A stretch of DNA of 21,976 bases from positions 1,258-23,233 of the forward strand of contig JAOXYB010079498.1 of the NCBI GenBank assembly GCA_028565635.1. The letters are read 5' to 3'. A program made the translations under genes and the position numbers. Source of the stretch: Phoronis ovalis. Lineage: Eukaryota; Phoronida; Phoronidae. The notes under the pieces were generated by a model that saw nothing but the letters and a program-made list of their open reading frames with translations, was not told the origin of the DNA and searched no databases. Positions within the stretch are counted from its first letter, which is position 1. Each line of letters starts with the position of its first letter. Shown here in pieces: positions 1 through 11,102 of this stretch.

Positions 1-100
1 TTATTGTGCCTCACTTGTGTTCAGTTTATTGTGCCTCACTTGTGTTCAGTTTATTGTGCCTCACTTGTGTTCAGTTTATTGTGCCTCACTTGTGTTCAGT
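1..100. repeat. 25-bp minisatellite, four perfect copies
   Basis: Four identical head-to-tail copies of a 25-bp unit (TTATTGTGCCTCACTTG, then TGTTCAGT) run from base 1 to base 100, with no mismatch between copies. The array meets the window edge, so it may continue upstream. Because 25 is not a multiple of three, the small open frame across it cycles through frames and is not evidence of coding. Perfect identity suggests recent expansion or homogenisation. Confidence 0.95.
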
Positions 101-3100
101 TTTTCATCTCTCCCAACATTTTGTAATTAATAATTGTATAATTATTCAACAATATATAAAAAATGTTCTAAGGAATAGTGTTTGTGTTATTTTAATTAGT
201 TCATTTAGTCACTATATCCCATGAGTAATGTACATTGATGGACAAGCAAAAAATAAAATTACTAATTATATGCTATACTAACATACTATTATTACACACC
301 ATGTACTGATAAATTCTAGAACATGTTGTTATAAGAAATACTTCTGTATATAACAAAATATTCATAATCTGAAAAAAGCTGATATAAGGCCTAAGGAATT
401 TAAATCAAATCATTTTTTAAACTTAATTCTACTTTGTTGGTTATACAGTACTTTTATTTACAATTTAAAAAATATCTGAATTAATTAAAATATGAAAAAA
501 AATCACAGTTGGTTCATCTTTTGATTTTTTATGGAAAACAATTGATACAATATGTATTGCAAATAATGTAAGACACTGCAGGCATTTTGGTTAATTATTG
601 AACTGTGATAATTAAGGCTAAAAATAATATTGTTCTTTTACCTTTTGCAAAAATGTAGTTATCACACTGGTACAAAGTTTTCTCAGAACTGTAAGATGCC
701 TTGTTGCTGTTTCCAGTTATATTTCGTGTATGATAATGATAATGACAAGGATTCTTCAAAGACTGGGTCATTACTCCTTGGACCAGTCAATTATGCAAGT
801 CATAGGGGTGATATTAAATTGAATAAATAGCAGATCTTTAACTTCATTTGCATAAACCATTGAGGGTGACATATAATTGGTCAGTAAAATCCGAGTCACC
901 AGTTTTAAAGTAAATCTCTGCTGGCACAGGTAAAACTTAAAATGATTAGCTCAAGCCGGCCAAGTAAAGCTGCATATACACCATCATCAATCTCTAGGTG
1001 GGTTTTCAAAACCATTTGGAAAAGTTGTATGTATGTCTAGATGACAACTTTCAAATCATTTGATATTTGTCATTTAATAAGTGAATGTAAGTAATTGAGA
1101 TTATAATGATTATATAATAACTTGATAAATGAACAACACATTTTTGAGTTGATGAAATTGTGTAACAGAAAGAGAGCAGTTGCTACACATATTATGTTTG
1201 TAAAGGTTTACTTTGCCAGATAACAAATTAGTACCAAAGGTGTAAAGAGTCAACATCTGTATAATATCACTCAAAAGATCTCAAACTTAAGAACATCAAC
1301 TGTACTTACCAAAAAATAATGTTGGCATATATGATAACATTATGAATATCTGAAGAAATCCTCAAAAAATTTGTGGACTAACAACAGTGGGAAATTATAT
1401 AACTTGCAGAATTTTATTCCTGCAGAGCCATTTACTTGCGAACAATGTGCAAACTTTGCATGCAGTGAGTAATTTCATTGTTGTTTTATTCTTTTGTCAA
1501 TTGTGTATAACACTTACAATACTATGCCCTTGTTCTACCTCAGGTGAAAAACTAGTTTTACTAGCAATGTAGGAAAACTAATTTTAACTTGTCTGTAATG
1601 AAGCATTTCATTGTTTTCTGTAGACGCCAAGGTGCTTTCTTTTTTAGATTAAGAAAATAACATGTTTTATAATAGTATGCATAGTTATATTGGTCGGGAT
1701 AATTAAAATCGTTCATTATAACAAACGAATCGAAGTTTTTGCTTTTAGGTTTGTGATATTTACTGAAGGTAGTAAATTCTTAAAAGTTGCATGACACTGC
1801 GAGTTAATTAATACCTACACTGTGACTGGAAATAAATGTGCCAAGTTTTAAGTAAGTGTTATCTGAAGAATTTTGTGTAATAATTACAAAAGGAGATATA
1901 AAAATAATTGCCATGGTATCACCTCTACGAATCTAAATTTAGTTGATTCGGATATGTCAACTTAATTGCAAAAGTAATTTCACTTGATTTTATGGATATC
2001 AAATGGTAATGAGATTTCAAATTTTTGGAATACTGAACACTGCTGTTCTGCCCTTTTAATTGTTTTATAGTTATAAGTTGAGTGTAAATTTTAGTTTTTG
2101 AATCATTTTTTTTTTAAATTTTAATGTTATGAAGGTAGATGTAAATATTTCATACTTCTGGTGATTTGAGTGATATTCAGAAAGTCATTGGACAGCAATT
2201 TTTTCATTCATCCTGTTTTTTTTTTCAAATAAATTCTCTCACACTTCAAATGTATTTTAGGAAGTGGTTATGTCGTTATTGGCATGCAACTTTTAATTTA
2301 CACTTAATCTATTGATTGAAATAATATAATTCTAAGAACCCACTTTATTCAACTTGGCCCAAAATGGTGGCCTTCAAAAAATTTCCAAGATAGAAATTTT
2401 GATATTTAAAAATTCATGCAAGTTTTAAAAATTTCTTGGCTATTTTTCATTTCAGAATTAAATCATCATAAAATACTGTTTTGTTTTTTATACCAAGCAT
2501 CTAGTGGATTTTGTTTGCTTCTACGTTAAATTTATCTGTGATATATGATCATTTAGAAATTAAGATTTTTTTTTCTATTTCAAGACTTTTATTTATTAAT
2601 ATCAAAGATAAATATCCTTGTAACTGGACCCTGTGATGCACCATTAACTTAGTAATCAGTTTAAATGTCTGAATAGGTTTAATTACTTGTGCAGTGTGTA
2701 CATCTCTGTAAAACATTAGATTCCAAGCATGCTGTTTGATTTTTTGGTAGATGTTTGAACTCGCAGTGAACTTCCTAGGCTTTAATATGCTCTAATCACT
2801 AAGATAGATATGTTAATTAATCATTGGAGTCTTATACCAGGTAATGATATGTTTTTATCTATTTGCGACTATAATTAAAAGTTAAACCATCTCGTTTTTT
2901 GTTGGTTATCTAATTGATGAATGGAAAATTCAAAACATTGCCGCTTAAAGTTTTCAGTGACGGATGTATGGCAATGCTTGCAATTTGATTGTAATGTACT
3001 GTTCCAATTAAAGATTACTTTGATTAGGTTTAGCATTAATTCCACATTTTTATTGTCACTGATTGTTAATAATTAAATTTGCACCTATCTGTATACACTA

Positions 3101-6100
3101 TTTGTTATCTTCTTGGCTTAGTATTACTGAAATTCTATCAATTTTCGATAGAGCTCATTGAGTTTTTTTGGCAAACATCGGGATAAGCCAGGATGTGGTC
3201 TGTTTTTTCTTGGAACTAAAAAATCACTATTGAAAGATATAATGTACCAGCTAATGTCTAAAATGTTTTTCTGTGAACTATGCACTGAGTACTGAGTACA
3301 CCCATTGTTCATAGCTTGTGATACTTAATAATGAACTGTTTTTCAAATACTTTTACAAAAATAAGGTAATAATAATTAAAGAAAACACCACCTCTAATGC
3401 ATGACAATGAAAAATAAAATTTTGTAAAAGCCTCTAATGTAATGGTTTCAGGACCCGCTCTAGTATTTGGGTTTTTGCGAAGAGCGAGCATTGTGGCCTG
3501 TTATGTCGGAGCCGCGAGCATCCATTGACTATTAAATGCGACCAGCAAGCTTTAATGGTAGTAATATCTGGTCATATATCTTGCAGTGAATGTTGAATGA
3601 GATCCTTTTTATTACTATGCCTGATAACTCACTCATTAGCGTTTTGAACGTTTTTGTAAATCACTAACTAAAACTGTTTGTTCCGTATCAGATTGTCTTT
3701 GTCAGATGCCTGCATCAAAAACATCTTGCCCTGATACCATCATGTCATTCCAGTAGTATGAATCAGTTTCCAGCACGTTTTTTTGCCACATGCCGGTGAT
3801 TACTAGATTTATGACGCCATTTGCATATTTATGATTAATAAAGGAATTAATTATCTGGTAACACCCTTCTAATGTTAGAACCCTGTAGGTCTAAGATTTT
3901 ATGCATTAGACTATTATTGAGCATAATATTGCCCAAAAGCAGATCTAGGCTAGGGCTGATAGAAGAGATCATTTTCAACTATTTACATTACATACGGGAG
4001 GACATTGTTTTGAACAGAAGAGCATACCAGAAGGATTTTTAATAAATAAAAAGGGTACTATTGAATTGCCATCTCTGAGGTTGCTACTGAACCATTTGAG
4101 AGTCCGATGTTGAAGTGCAAGTATGATTAAGAAAAAAACAAACATTTGTGAGGCAGGATGAGATCTGGGAAACCACTTTTAAAATTGTCCTTCTAATATG
4201 CTTTGAGGGTGATCAGGATAATAATATTACAGCTGCTATCTTAAATGCAAAGATACAATAACATAATGACACTCCTGTGCAAAAATAATAGAAATCATTT
4301 ATAGACTTCTTCAAAAATATATTCAATAGTTTGGACAGAAGAGCATACCGTAAGATCATGCCGTAATGTAGTATTGAATTTATTCCCAGGAGGACTGTTT
4401 AGATCATAGTTTGACAAACACTAAAAAAAAAACTATTTTTCAATTTCGCAGTCTTAGCTGAATACGAAAATTACCCCCTTTCTACATGATTTTGGGAACG
4501 CGCATGCGATGCCGATATCACCTTGAGTACCATGGCCAGGGTTTGGTGACTTTTATCTATAACTGGTATTGAATAAATTTCTCTTTTTAATGCAAATGAA
4601 CTGTATGAAGTTACTTTTATATATAGTACATTTTAATATTGACACCAATGTACTTCTAGAAATGTTTGAATTAAGCAGAAGTAAACAATTACAATTCTTT
4701 ATGGCTGGAATAGAAATATTTTCCTGTCTTGTTCAATAACTAATTGCTACCAGATAATAAACATTTTCTTGGTGCAGTTTAAATATCTTTGTCAAAACTT
4801 TTTATGAGTTTTAATGTAATAATTATTTTGAAAAACATTAAATATGATAAAACAGTGTTTGCTATCATGGGCTATCATTCAACGGAAAACATTTGCGCAA
4901 TCAATTCATTCATCAAATGATACTAAAAAACTGAAGATTCCTTCTTGAAAATCTTGAAACAGGAAAAAGGCTTAATGATGACATTAATGGTATTAAAGGG
5001 ACTAGCTGTTCTCTTAAAATGAGAAATTTGAAAGTGCATTTGAACTGTTATTTTATATGATATGAGGAAAACTAATAATTAGTTCTTAACTGTATATAAT
5101 AATATTTATGTTTTGCAAACGTTATTAGTGTTCTCCATAGATGAATATCACCTAATTATCTTAATGCAACATCCATTCCATAAATTCTATTACAGTTTTA
5201 ATTATTGACAGTTCACAGATCCAATACATTTCAAACTAAAGACTAATAATTTATGAAAGGAACAAGTAAATCATTGCTTCAGGGTATGTTACTGCTGTCA
5301 TCATATTTAATTATCATTTTAATTCTAATCTAAATTTATTTTGCAAGTGCAAAGAAATCCTTGGAGATATCTGCACCATATAAATATTTTCATTTTTATA
5401 TTATTAAATATTTTGCAAGTATGAAAACAACATGTTATTGACCAAATACGGAACAGAATAAAATCCATGTTTTGGGATACGTATGTTATCAGTTTGCTGT
5501 GTTAAAGCTGAAAATTATTAAAAGAATTATAAATTGAGTAAAAAAAAATCAAAATGACAGTAATTAATTCATTCCCATACAATATTTGATGTGCGTAGTG
5601 GGTATTCTGGAGAAGTGTTCTTCTTTATTTTATAAAGCAAAAAGAATATTAGAATGTTTCTGTTGGATTCACAAAATGCATGCTTTGGAATATTTTAAAG
5701 GATGTGTCCTTAAATGCCATGCTACCTCTAAGTATGTAAAATTGTTATCTTTTAATTGTTTCAAATTAAATTGTATTGACCCGAGTCCAGGCCAGGAAAA
5801 GTTCATTCTACCTGTATGTAAACCATAACAACAAATGTCAGCCTGTATTTTATATGAGCAAGTATATTTTAATGTATTCAAATATATGCAAACATATATT
5901 GGTTATTAAATTTTTATGCAAAATCATTAATTGGCCCAAAGATGACCTAACTAGTACAATATAAGCCCTCTAGGAAATATGGATTTTCATAATTATTTCT
6001 GTGTGCTGTCAGTGAATCAATTATTATTGTGCCTACTCTTCGTTTGAAGAAGATTTATCCCGCATTTCAGAATTAATTGCATATTATTTTACTTCTAGGT

Positions 6101-7347
6101 AGTATGTGTTTTAGAGACTTGATAATTAGAATGGTAGCAGAGTCCATTAATTATAAGGGTGTTGACTATAATTCTTGCAACCAGTTATATTTAACAAGTA
6201 TTATAGTAGTTGCTGATTTCAAGTATGCTTCATGTTCTATCGTACTGTACAGATGTTTAACTCTCACCTAAATATTGTTATTGGAAAGTAACTAAATTTA
6301 TGATTTTTTTTGTACCACTATGGAGGTTTTATAGACCTGCGTAGTATATGGTTCACAATATCTGTGCAAAATACTCTGGGTTCTCCCTTAGTTTGTAGTT
6401 GAGTTGCTTTATTAGTTAATTGATTTAATGTCGTTAAGACATTAATCCTGTCACTGAAATGAACTGTATTACTGTCAGTTATAATATTTCAAGAATACAT
6501 AATTCGTAGAACATGTACTTTTTATCGACGAAAATTAAATTCTAATTCAAATTTATTCTCTTGTCTGCAAATGTAACTTAAACTATACGTTAATATTACC
6601 TTGAATGTTCACATACTGGTTAACTAACTTGCTTTTAAACTAAACTCAACCGCCCACAAAAGAAACCAAAATTTTCAATCAAAGATTACAGCAGATTATT
6701 TGATTATAAGTTTAATTGTTTTGTGTCATAGTTTGAATAAAGAAAGCTGCATTTGTAAGCAATACTTATTATTACATAACACTGCTTTCTCACACATCTG
6801 CCGTCATGTTTATATAGTTGACAATTGCCCGTGTCCCCTCAGTGTCAGTGTCAGTCATTTCCCATCAGTTTCTACACACGTACACATCACTACTAACATA
6901 ACCCGACATGATCTAAAAAAAACAAATCACTGTTTAGATTCGGTTTGAGATGCATGATCAGCGGCTATAATATGCATTTATACATGTAATTTATATAACT
7001 TAGTCTCTCGCTTGTCCATCATTGTCCCGTAGATTTATCCCAGACATTAATATATCGTGTCATGTCAAACGTTGTCTCATACATTTATGTATCCTAATCC
7101 CAGGTTTCATCAGTCACTTTTGGTCAATTTCAACTCCGTCCACAGCATATACTTTTCCCGTCCTGTTTCCTATGGCACGTTAATCAGCATCCGATTATAG
7201 GATAACTAACACAGATAAATAGTGTCAGGACGTTAAGCCACCATCTTTCACAAAATACACCAAGCAAAAAAGCCTTAGGGACCAGACGACGAAGGCTGGT
7301 AAAGAACTATATTATAGATAGTGTATTATCATTTATCTTTTTTGCAG
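101..7347. other. Long noncoding stretch, probable intron of the sarcoglycan gene
   Basis: I see no convincing exon here on either strand. The sequence is AT-rich with many homopolymer runs, and its open frames are short and low-complexity. I looked on the + strand for the cysteine-rich segment that precedes the transmembrane exon in vertebrate SGCE (a DWC-type motif) and did not find it. The preceding exon is therefore probably upstream of the window, making this the 3' part of an intron over 7 kb. Small GC-richer islands lie around 3460-3560 and 4495-4550. The stretch 7222-7239 contains GGACGTTAAGCC, which resembles tails of short dispersed repeats I associate with molluscs; that is recall only. 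Confidence 0.6.
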
Positions 7348-7562
7348 ATTTCACCAGATCGTCAAACAACATTACCATCGTCCAACACAATCCAGCCAGC
7401 ACCTATTCCTTTAACAGATGGCGTTTTCCAACCAAAGCATGAAGTTCCTGGTCGACGGGAGTTATTTAACGATTTCATTGTGGTGGCTGTGGTTCCCCTC
7501 GCTGCACTTGTTATTCTTCTCGTCTTGTTAAGTAGCCTGTTCTTTGGATTTAGAGAAGGACT
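7348..7562 (+). CDS. SGCE: SGCE-like exon: end of ectodomain and transmembrane helix
   Basis: A TC-rich tract ending TTTTTTGCAG precedes the exon, and GTAAGT follows. It enters in phase 0 and leaves two bases of a Leu codon (CT). It encodes a Pro/Thr-rich stalk, the charged GRRELFNDF entry to the membrane, a hydrophobic helix of about 26 residues (FIVVAVVPLAALVI and on) and FREG on the cytoplasmic side. Charge placement agrees with an outside N-terminus, as in all alpha/epsilon sarcoglycans. No cysteine is present in this exon. Confidence 0.9.
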
Positions 7563-8931
7563 GTAAGTAGTATACCTGTCAAGTCTCCCGTGGAGTGACC
7601 TCTTGGAATCTGCTTATTCTGTTGTTGTATACACTAAAAGCACCCAAAACTTGCCAGGCTAACTCTATCAAAGCGTCGAATTGTTCGTTTGCTATTTTCA
7701 GTAACGTAACTGCTGTTATTCCACAACATTCGTGTGCATAACAGTCAGAATATGAGTAACAGAGATATATGAAAATAAACTCTAATTTTCTATTTCTTGT
7801 ACCTGCTTTCTGTTATTCAGTATCAGTATTCAAACTGGGACTGATGAGAAATATGTCTCATATATTTGTTTACTGTATACTTGTTAGATAATGACTTCAG
7901 ATTTAACATAATTATTACGTGCCATTTATATCATACTTTTTCAGAGAAAAAAGAAGCCGACTGACATCTGAGTAAGTACCTGTGTTCATAGTTGTTTGAA
8001 TCTTGGAAATAAACAAAAAATCAAGTTGTAAATGTCATAAAGTTGTATATAAATTGATTTTTTTTTTTTTGGCTTCTGTTAATATCTCTGGTTATATATT
8101 TCTCATGGTAGCAGCATATTAGTGTGTGTGTATAATAAATACAACCTTAAGTTTGCAATCAAACACTGCCAACAGTTGTTTTACGAAGACACTAAAAATG
8201 TCAGTTGCTTACATTTATTTTTCCAGCATTCAACTTCAACAATATTCATCTATCCGACGAGCCACGACTAATTTACGTAAAATGTCTGAACACAGGGATG
8301 AACCTTCAACAATAACACCTACACCAGGGCTTGCGTCACCTGGTTCTGCTACGTCTCCAGATTTCCAGCCTCGGGACAGATCTACTCCGTTTGGTTATAG
8401 CCCTAACACAAGCAGATCAATGCCTCCTCCTCCATATGTACTACCTCCTAGTTTCCCTGCAGAAACCTCTATGATGTAAGTTTCTTCACCCTACACTATT
8501 AAGTCACTGCCTGGGAATTCCAAAAAGACTTCCAAAGTAATTCAAACTATTTTTGTCTTCCTCCTCCCATAACTAGCATAAACTGAGCAATTTGACATTT
8601 TCTTGACAGAGTAATTGGAACCGTACAGTTTTTATACCAGCTTTACATGTATTCTTTTGAAAGCAATATTGAACATTATCTCCACCAGATGTCACTTATG
8701 TACAGTGCTTTATTAAAATTGATTATTACAAGTGTTTTGCATGTAGAAATTACATTCTTGAGATAAGCTAGCCTGTTGGACTACGTATGTAGTTTTATCA
8801 GCATTCATTACAGCTATAAATTCTTTCCACAATACTTTAATTTCAGTTCTGAAGAACCAAGTTTTGATAGAGAACAAACAAATTCTAAACTGAGACTGGT
8901 CCCAAAAACACCAGCATCCAGAAAAGTTTGA
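7348..8931 (+). CDS. SGCE: Sarcoglycan alpha/epsilon-like protein, C-terminal half (four exons)
   Basis: Joining 7348-7562, 7945-7971, 8227-8475 and 8847-8931 gives 191 codons plus TGA, with every junction in phase and on GT-AG boundaries. The product matches the C-terminal half of vertebrate epsilon-sarcoglycan: the stretch before the membrane (GVFQPKHEVPGRRELFNDF), one transmembrane helix (about residues 43-68), the juxtamembrane REGLEKR (human REGVEKR) and the motif DIQLQQYSSIRRATTNLRKM (human [20 protein letters not shown]). Beyond that the tail diverges: it is rich in P, S and T, has PPPY at residues 148-151 and ends PKTPASRKV. Sarcoglycans are single-pass proteins of the dystrophin-associated complex in muscle and neural membranes. 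The ectodomain and signal peptide lie outside the window. Invertebrates usually have one gene ancestral to SGCA and SGCE, so the symbol is approximate. Confidence 0.9.
7945..7971 (+). CDS. SGCE: SGCE-like 27-nt microexon (EKRSRLTS)
   Basis: The exon is bounded by CTTTTTCAG and GTAAGT. One base completes the Leu codon, then come codons for E K R S R L T S, and two bases (GA) are left to form Asp with the next exon. Human SGCE has EKRNMQTPD at the same place, so the register is conserved. Because the length is 27 and both flanking junctions have the same phase, skipping it would delete nine juxtamembrane residues and keep the frame (CT joined to C restores Leu). Confidence 0.88.
   Translation, partial: RKKKPTDI
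8227..8475 (+). CDS. SGCE: SGCE-like exon: conserved cytoplasmic motif and PPPY tail
   Basis: The exon is preceded by TTATTTTTCCAG and followed by GTAAGT. The first base completes GAC (Asp) and 82 full codons follow, leaving AT. It starts with the family's IQLxxxSxIxxxTxxLRxM pattern, which sits just inside the membrane in vertebrate SGCE. The rest is disordered-looking, rich in Ser/Thr-Pro (TPTPG, TSPD, RSTPFG, YSPN), and ends with SMPPPPYVLPPSFPAETSM. If the following intron is retained, the frame closes almost at once (ATG TAA), giving a tail ending SMM. Confidence 0.9.
8847..8931 (+). CDS. SGCE: SGCE-like terminal coding exon
   Basis: The acceptor CTTTAATTTCAG follows a pyrimidine-rich stretch. 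The first T completes ATT (Ile) and 27 codons lead to TGA at 8929-8931. The peptide is charged and hydrophilic (SEEPSFDREQTNSKLRLVP, then KTPASRKV). I recognise no domain, and vertebrate SGCE ends quite differently, so the choice of this exon rests on splice sites and phase. An alternative end by intron retention at the previous exon is equally readable. Confidence 0.7.
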
Positions 8932-9868
8932 GGTTTACCTTCTGGTAACAATCGGTAGTGCAATATCATGATGTAAGGTTGGACAAATTGTGATATGTCA
9001 AGTAGTGTTTTACTTATAAAACAGTTAATGCAATAACATGACAAACACTTCTTAGAATTTTTTCCAAGCATTTTCATAAAATATTTATTTTTAGTAGAGA
9101 GATAGCAAGTATGTTGATAGTAGCTCTGATTTGAAAATGTATAGAGTTTATTTAGTTGTCATTATTAAAAATGTATTCTTACAGTGATATATTTCATAAA
9201 TTGCAAGGGTAAACAATGCTGCACATCCTATAAGGATAGGATAAGCAGCAAAAAGGATGAGAGTATTACTAAAGAGACCAACAGTAAGTACTCTAGTGGT
9301 ATTTTATATGGTGTTCACAGTATTATAACTCGCACAGGACTGGTTTCAGTCTATGATCTTAATTGAATCTTCTTCAAACATCTTGAACTTTTTTAGGCAT
9401 TGTATAGAATCTCAGTGTTATTGTCAATACATCATTGCAGTAATGAATGATTTTGTAATATTTGGGTAGATAATCAATGTAGTTTCATAGTACATATTGT
9501 GACGTCTTTACAAGTCGTACTTTTTGATTTTATATACAGTTTACAGATGTAATTCTCTGCATATTTCATGCATCATGTGTTATAATTAAAATCGTAAAAG
9601 ACAAATTTCGACTAATGCATACATGTAATTGTATCTTAAAACATACAAAGAATACCAAAAAGCTAAAAATGTCCACCATATGTATATTATAAAGAAACTT
9701 CTTCACAAGTATAAGAAGCAGACACCACAGCCAACAAGTGTTGTATTTGTACCTACAGTACAATCATATCACCGCTGGTTACTAGGTAAGACAACAAAGA
9801 ATAATTTGTCCCTGCTCTACACCAAAATTTCTCTTTTCATAATTATGCAGATACTACAAGACTTACTC

Positions 9869-9874
9869 AATAAA
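9869..9874 (+). promoter_or_regulatory. Candidate poly(A) signal for the sarcoglycan transcript
   Basis: This is the first canonical AATAAA I found on the + strand after the stop at 8931, which would make a 3' UTR of about 950 nt. An earlier variant, ATTAAA at 9164-9169, would give a UTR of about 250 nt. Neither has an obvious GT-rich element confirming it. Confidence 0.35.
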
Positions 9875-9994
9875 GAACTTGCACAAATGCATTGCTTTCT
9901 TTACATCTTACAGATTTTCTTGTAATCAAGAACTCTCCATTATAAACAAACAAACAAGGCCATGGCATAAATGCTATGGCATTAGTACCTATTA

Positions 9995-10027
9995 TGACCT
10001 TGAGGTCAAAATATTATGTAAAGGTCA
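9995..10027. promoter_or_regulatory. Nuclear-receptor-like half-site cluster
   Basis: TGACCT-TG-AGGTCA (9995-10008) is a perfect everted pair of AGGTCA half-sites with two spacer bases. A third, extended half-site (AAGGTCA) follows at 10021-10027. This matches the DNA core bound by RXR/ERR/HNF4-type receptors. It lies in convergent intergenic DNA far from any visible promoter, and AGGTCA-like words also occur inside molluscan repeats, so function is doubtful. Confidence 0.25.
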
Positions 10028-10937
10028 AATGTTAGGTTATTTGAAATTATTCACATACATCCAAAAAGGTTTGTATTATATAACTGGGTAATTTTGTTGA
10101 TTTGTAAACAATCACTGTTATTTACAAAAGTAATCATTAAATATGATAATTTTTAAATGCTATTAGTGAGATGCAAATTGAGAATCGTGAATTCTATTAG
10201 TAGAATGCTCCTTCCTTTAAATTTAGCCCTAAGCAGTTGTTACGATATCAGATTTTTAACCTCAACTTTAACCTAAAAACATGTTTTTGATACAAGATGT
10301 TTCATTTTAATTACAGGCTGTTATCAGATTAGGTATCAAAACATTAACAAAAGTTTCCAATTGGAGATTTTCTTAAGTTGAAATTATGTGCCATAACAAA
10401 AAAATTGACAAAGTTTGTTTATATATATTACGAAAGTCTACATCTATAAAAAATTTCAAATTCGTATGACTGAAAATAACCAACTGATTCCCATTCAAAA
10501 ATTACTACCCTATTTTACAGACTTGATACCATATAATGCCCATAGGCACTAAATAAATCATTTGTGCTACAAACTACAGAAATTTTACAAAAATGAATAG
10601 AGTATTGCTGGGAGGAATGAGAATTGGTGGGTACATCTGGTAAGGAAATTTGCATATCATTCTTGATAAAGTAACTGTACAAACATCCTAATATGTCGCA
10701 TCCCACTTAACTGTTTATCAAATTCTAAATTATGTTTACTGCCTAGATGGAAGGGTTGAATCATGTTATACAAAAGTTGGACGAAAACCTGGATTACCAT
10801 AAACTGTTATTAAGTGAAGAATTTCTGTAACCGTGTACAACCATTGACAGATGAATTGCTATCTCAAGGTCTCCCTTGTGCCTCTGATATTTCTTACATC
10901 CCATCACAATAAATTCAATTCTCCTCAAAGGACCGCC

Positions 10938-11102
10938 CCATTAAAAATTACCAGAGGGGACCTGAAACTTATGCTCCACACCATAATTTTAACCGTTACT
11001 CCCATAATTAAAACCAACTCGTCAATGTACATTTTCCCTTGATAATTGAATAACCCACGTAAGTATAATTATTTTCAGGTCCCTCATGTGATAACTATTA
11101 AA
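10938..11102. mobile_element. MITE-like element with imperfect inverted ends (copy 1)
   Basis: The left end reads CCATTAAAAATTACCAGAGG and continues GGACCTGAAA. The right end contains ATAATTATTTTCAGGTCCC, so GGGACCTGAAA appears in inverted orientation at both ends. The same left end and right end occur at 18191-18490. I see no coding sequence inside. The outer limits are approximate because the terminal bases are degraded and no clear target duplication is visible. Confidence 0.5.

Noticed and set aside
6-224. Open frame of 72 codons beginning in the minisatellite
   Set aside because: It is produced by the 25-bp repeat and runs into AT-rich sequence; no splice or family support.
4009-4349. 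Shared word ACAGAAGAGCATACC at 4014-4028 and 4335-4349 with weakly similar flanks
   Set aside because: Only about 15 bases match exactly; it may be an old duplication but is too diverged to call a repeat.
5586-5828. 80-codon + strand open frame with many Cys and Lys
   Set aside because: It does not match the sarcoglycan ectodomain, an opposite-strand frame overlaps it, and it lacks convincing splice edges.
9185-9282. Exon-like segment with acceptor TTCTTACAG and donor GTAAGT on the + strand
   Set aside because: Joined to the sarcoglycan exon ending at 8475 it would stop after eight codons (DIFHKLQG), and no family is recognisable; possible only as an alternative end.
9629-9785. Open frame (HMYIIKKLLHKYKKQTPQP...) ending at a GTAAGA donor
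   Set aside because: The composition looks protein-like but there is no pyrimidine tract or good acceptor, and no family is recognised.
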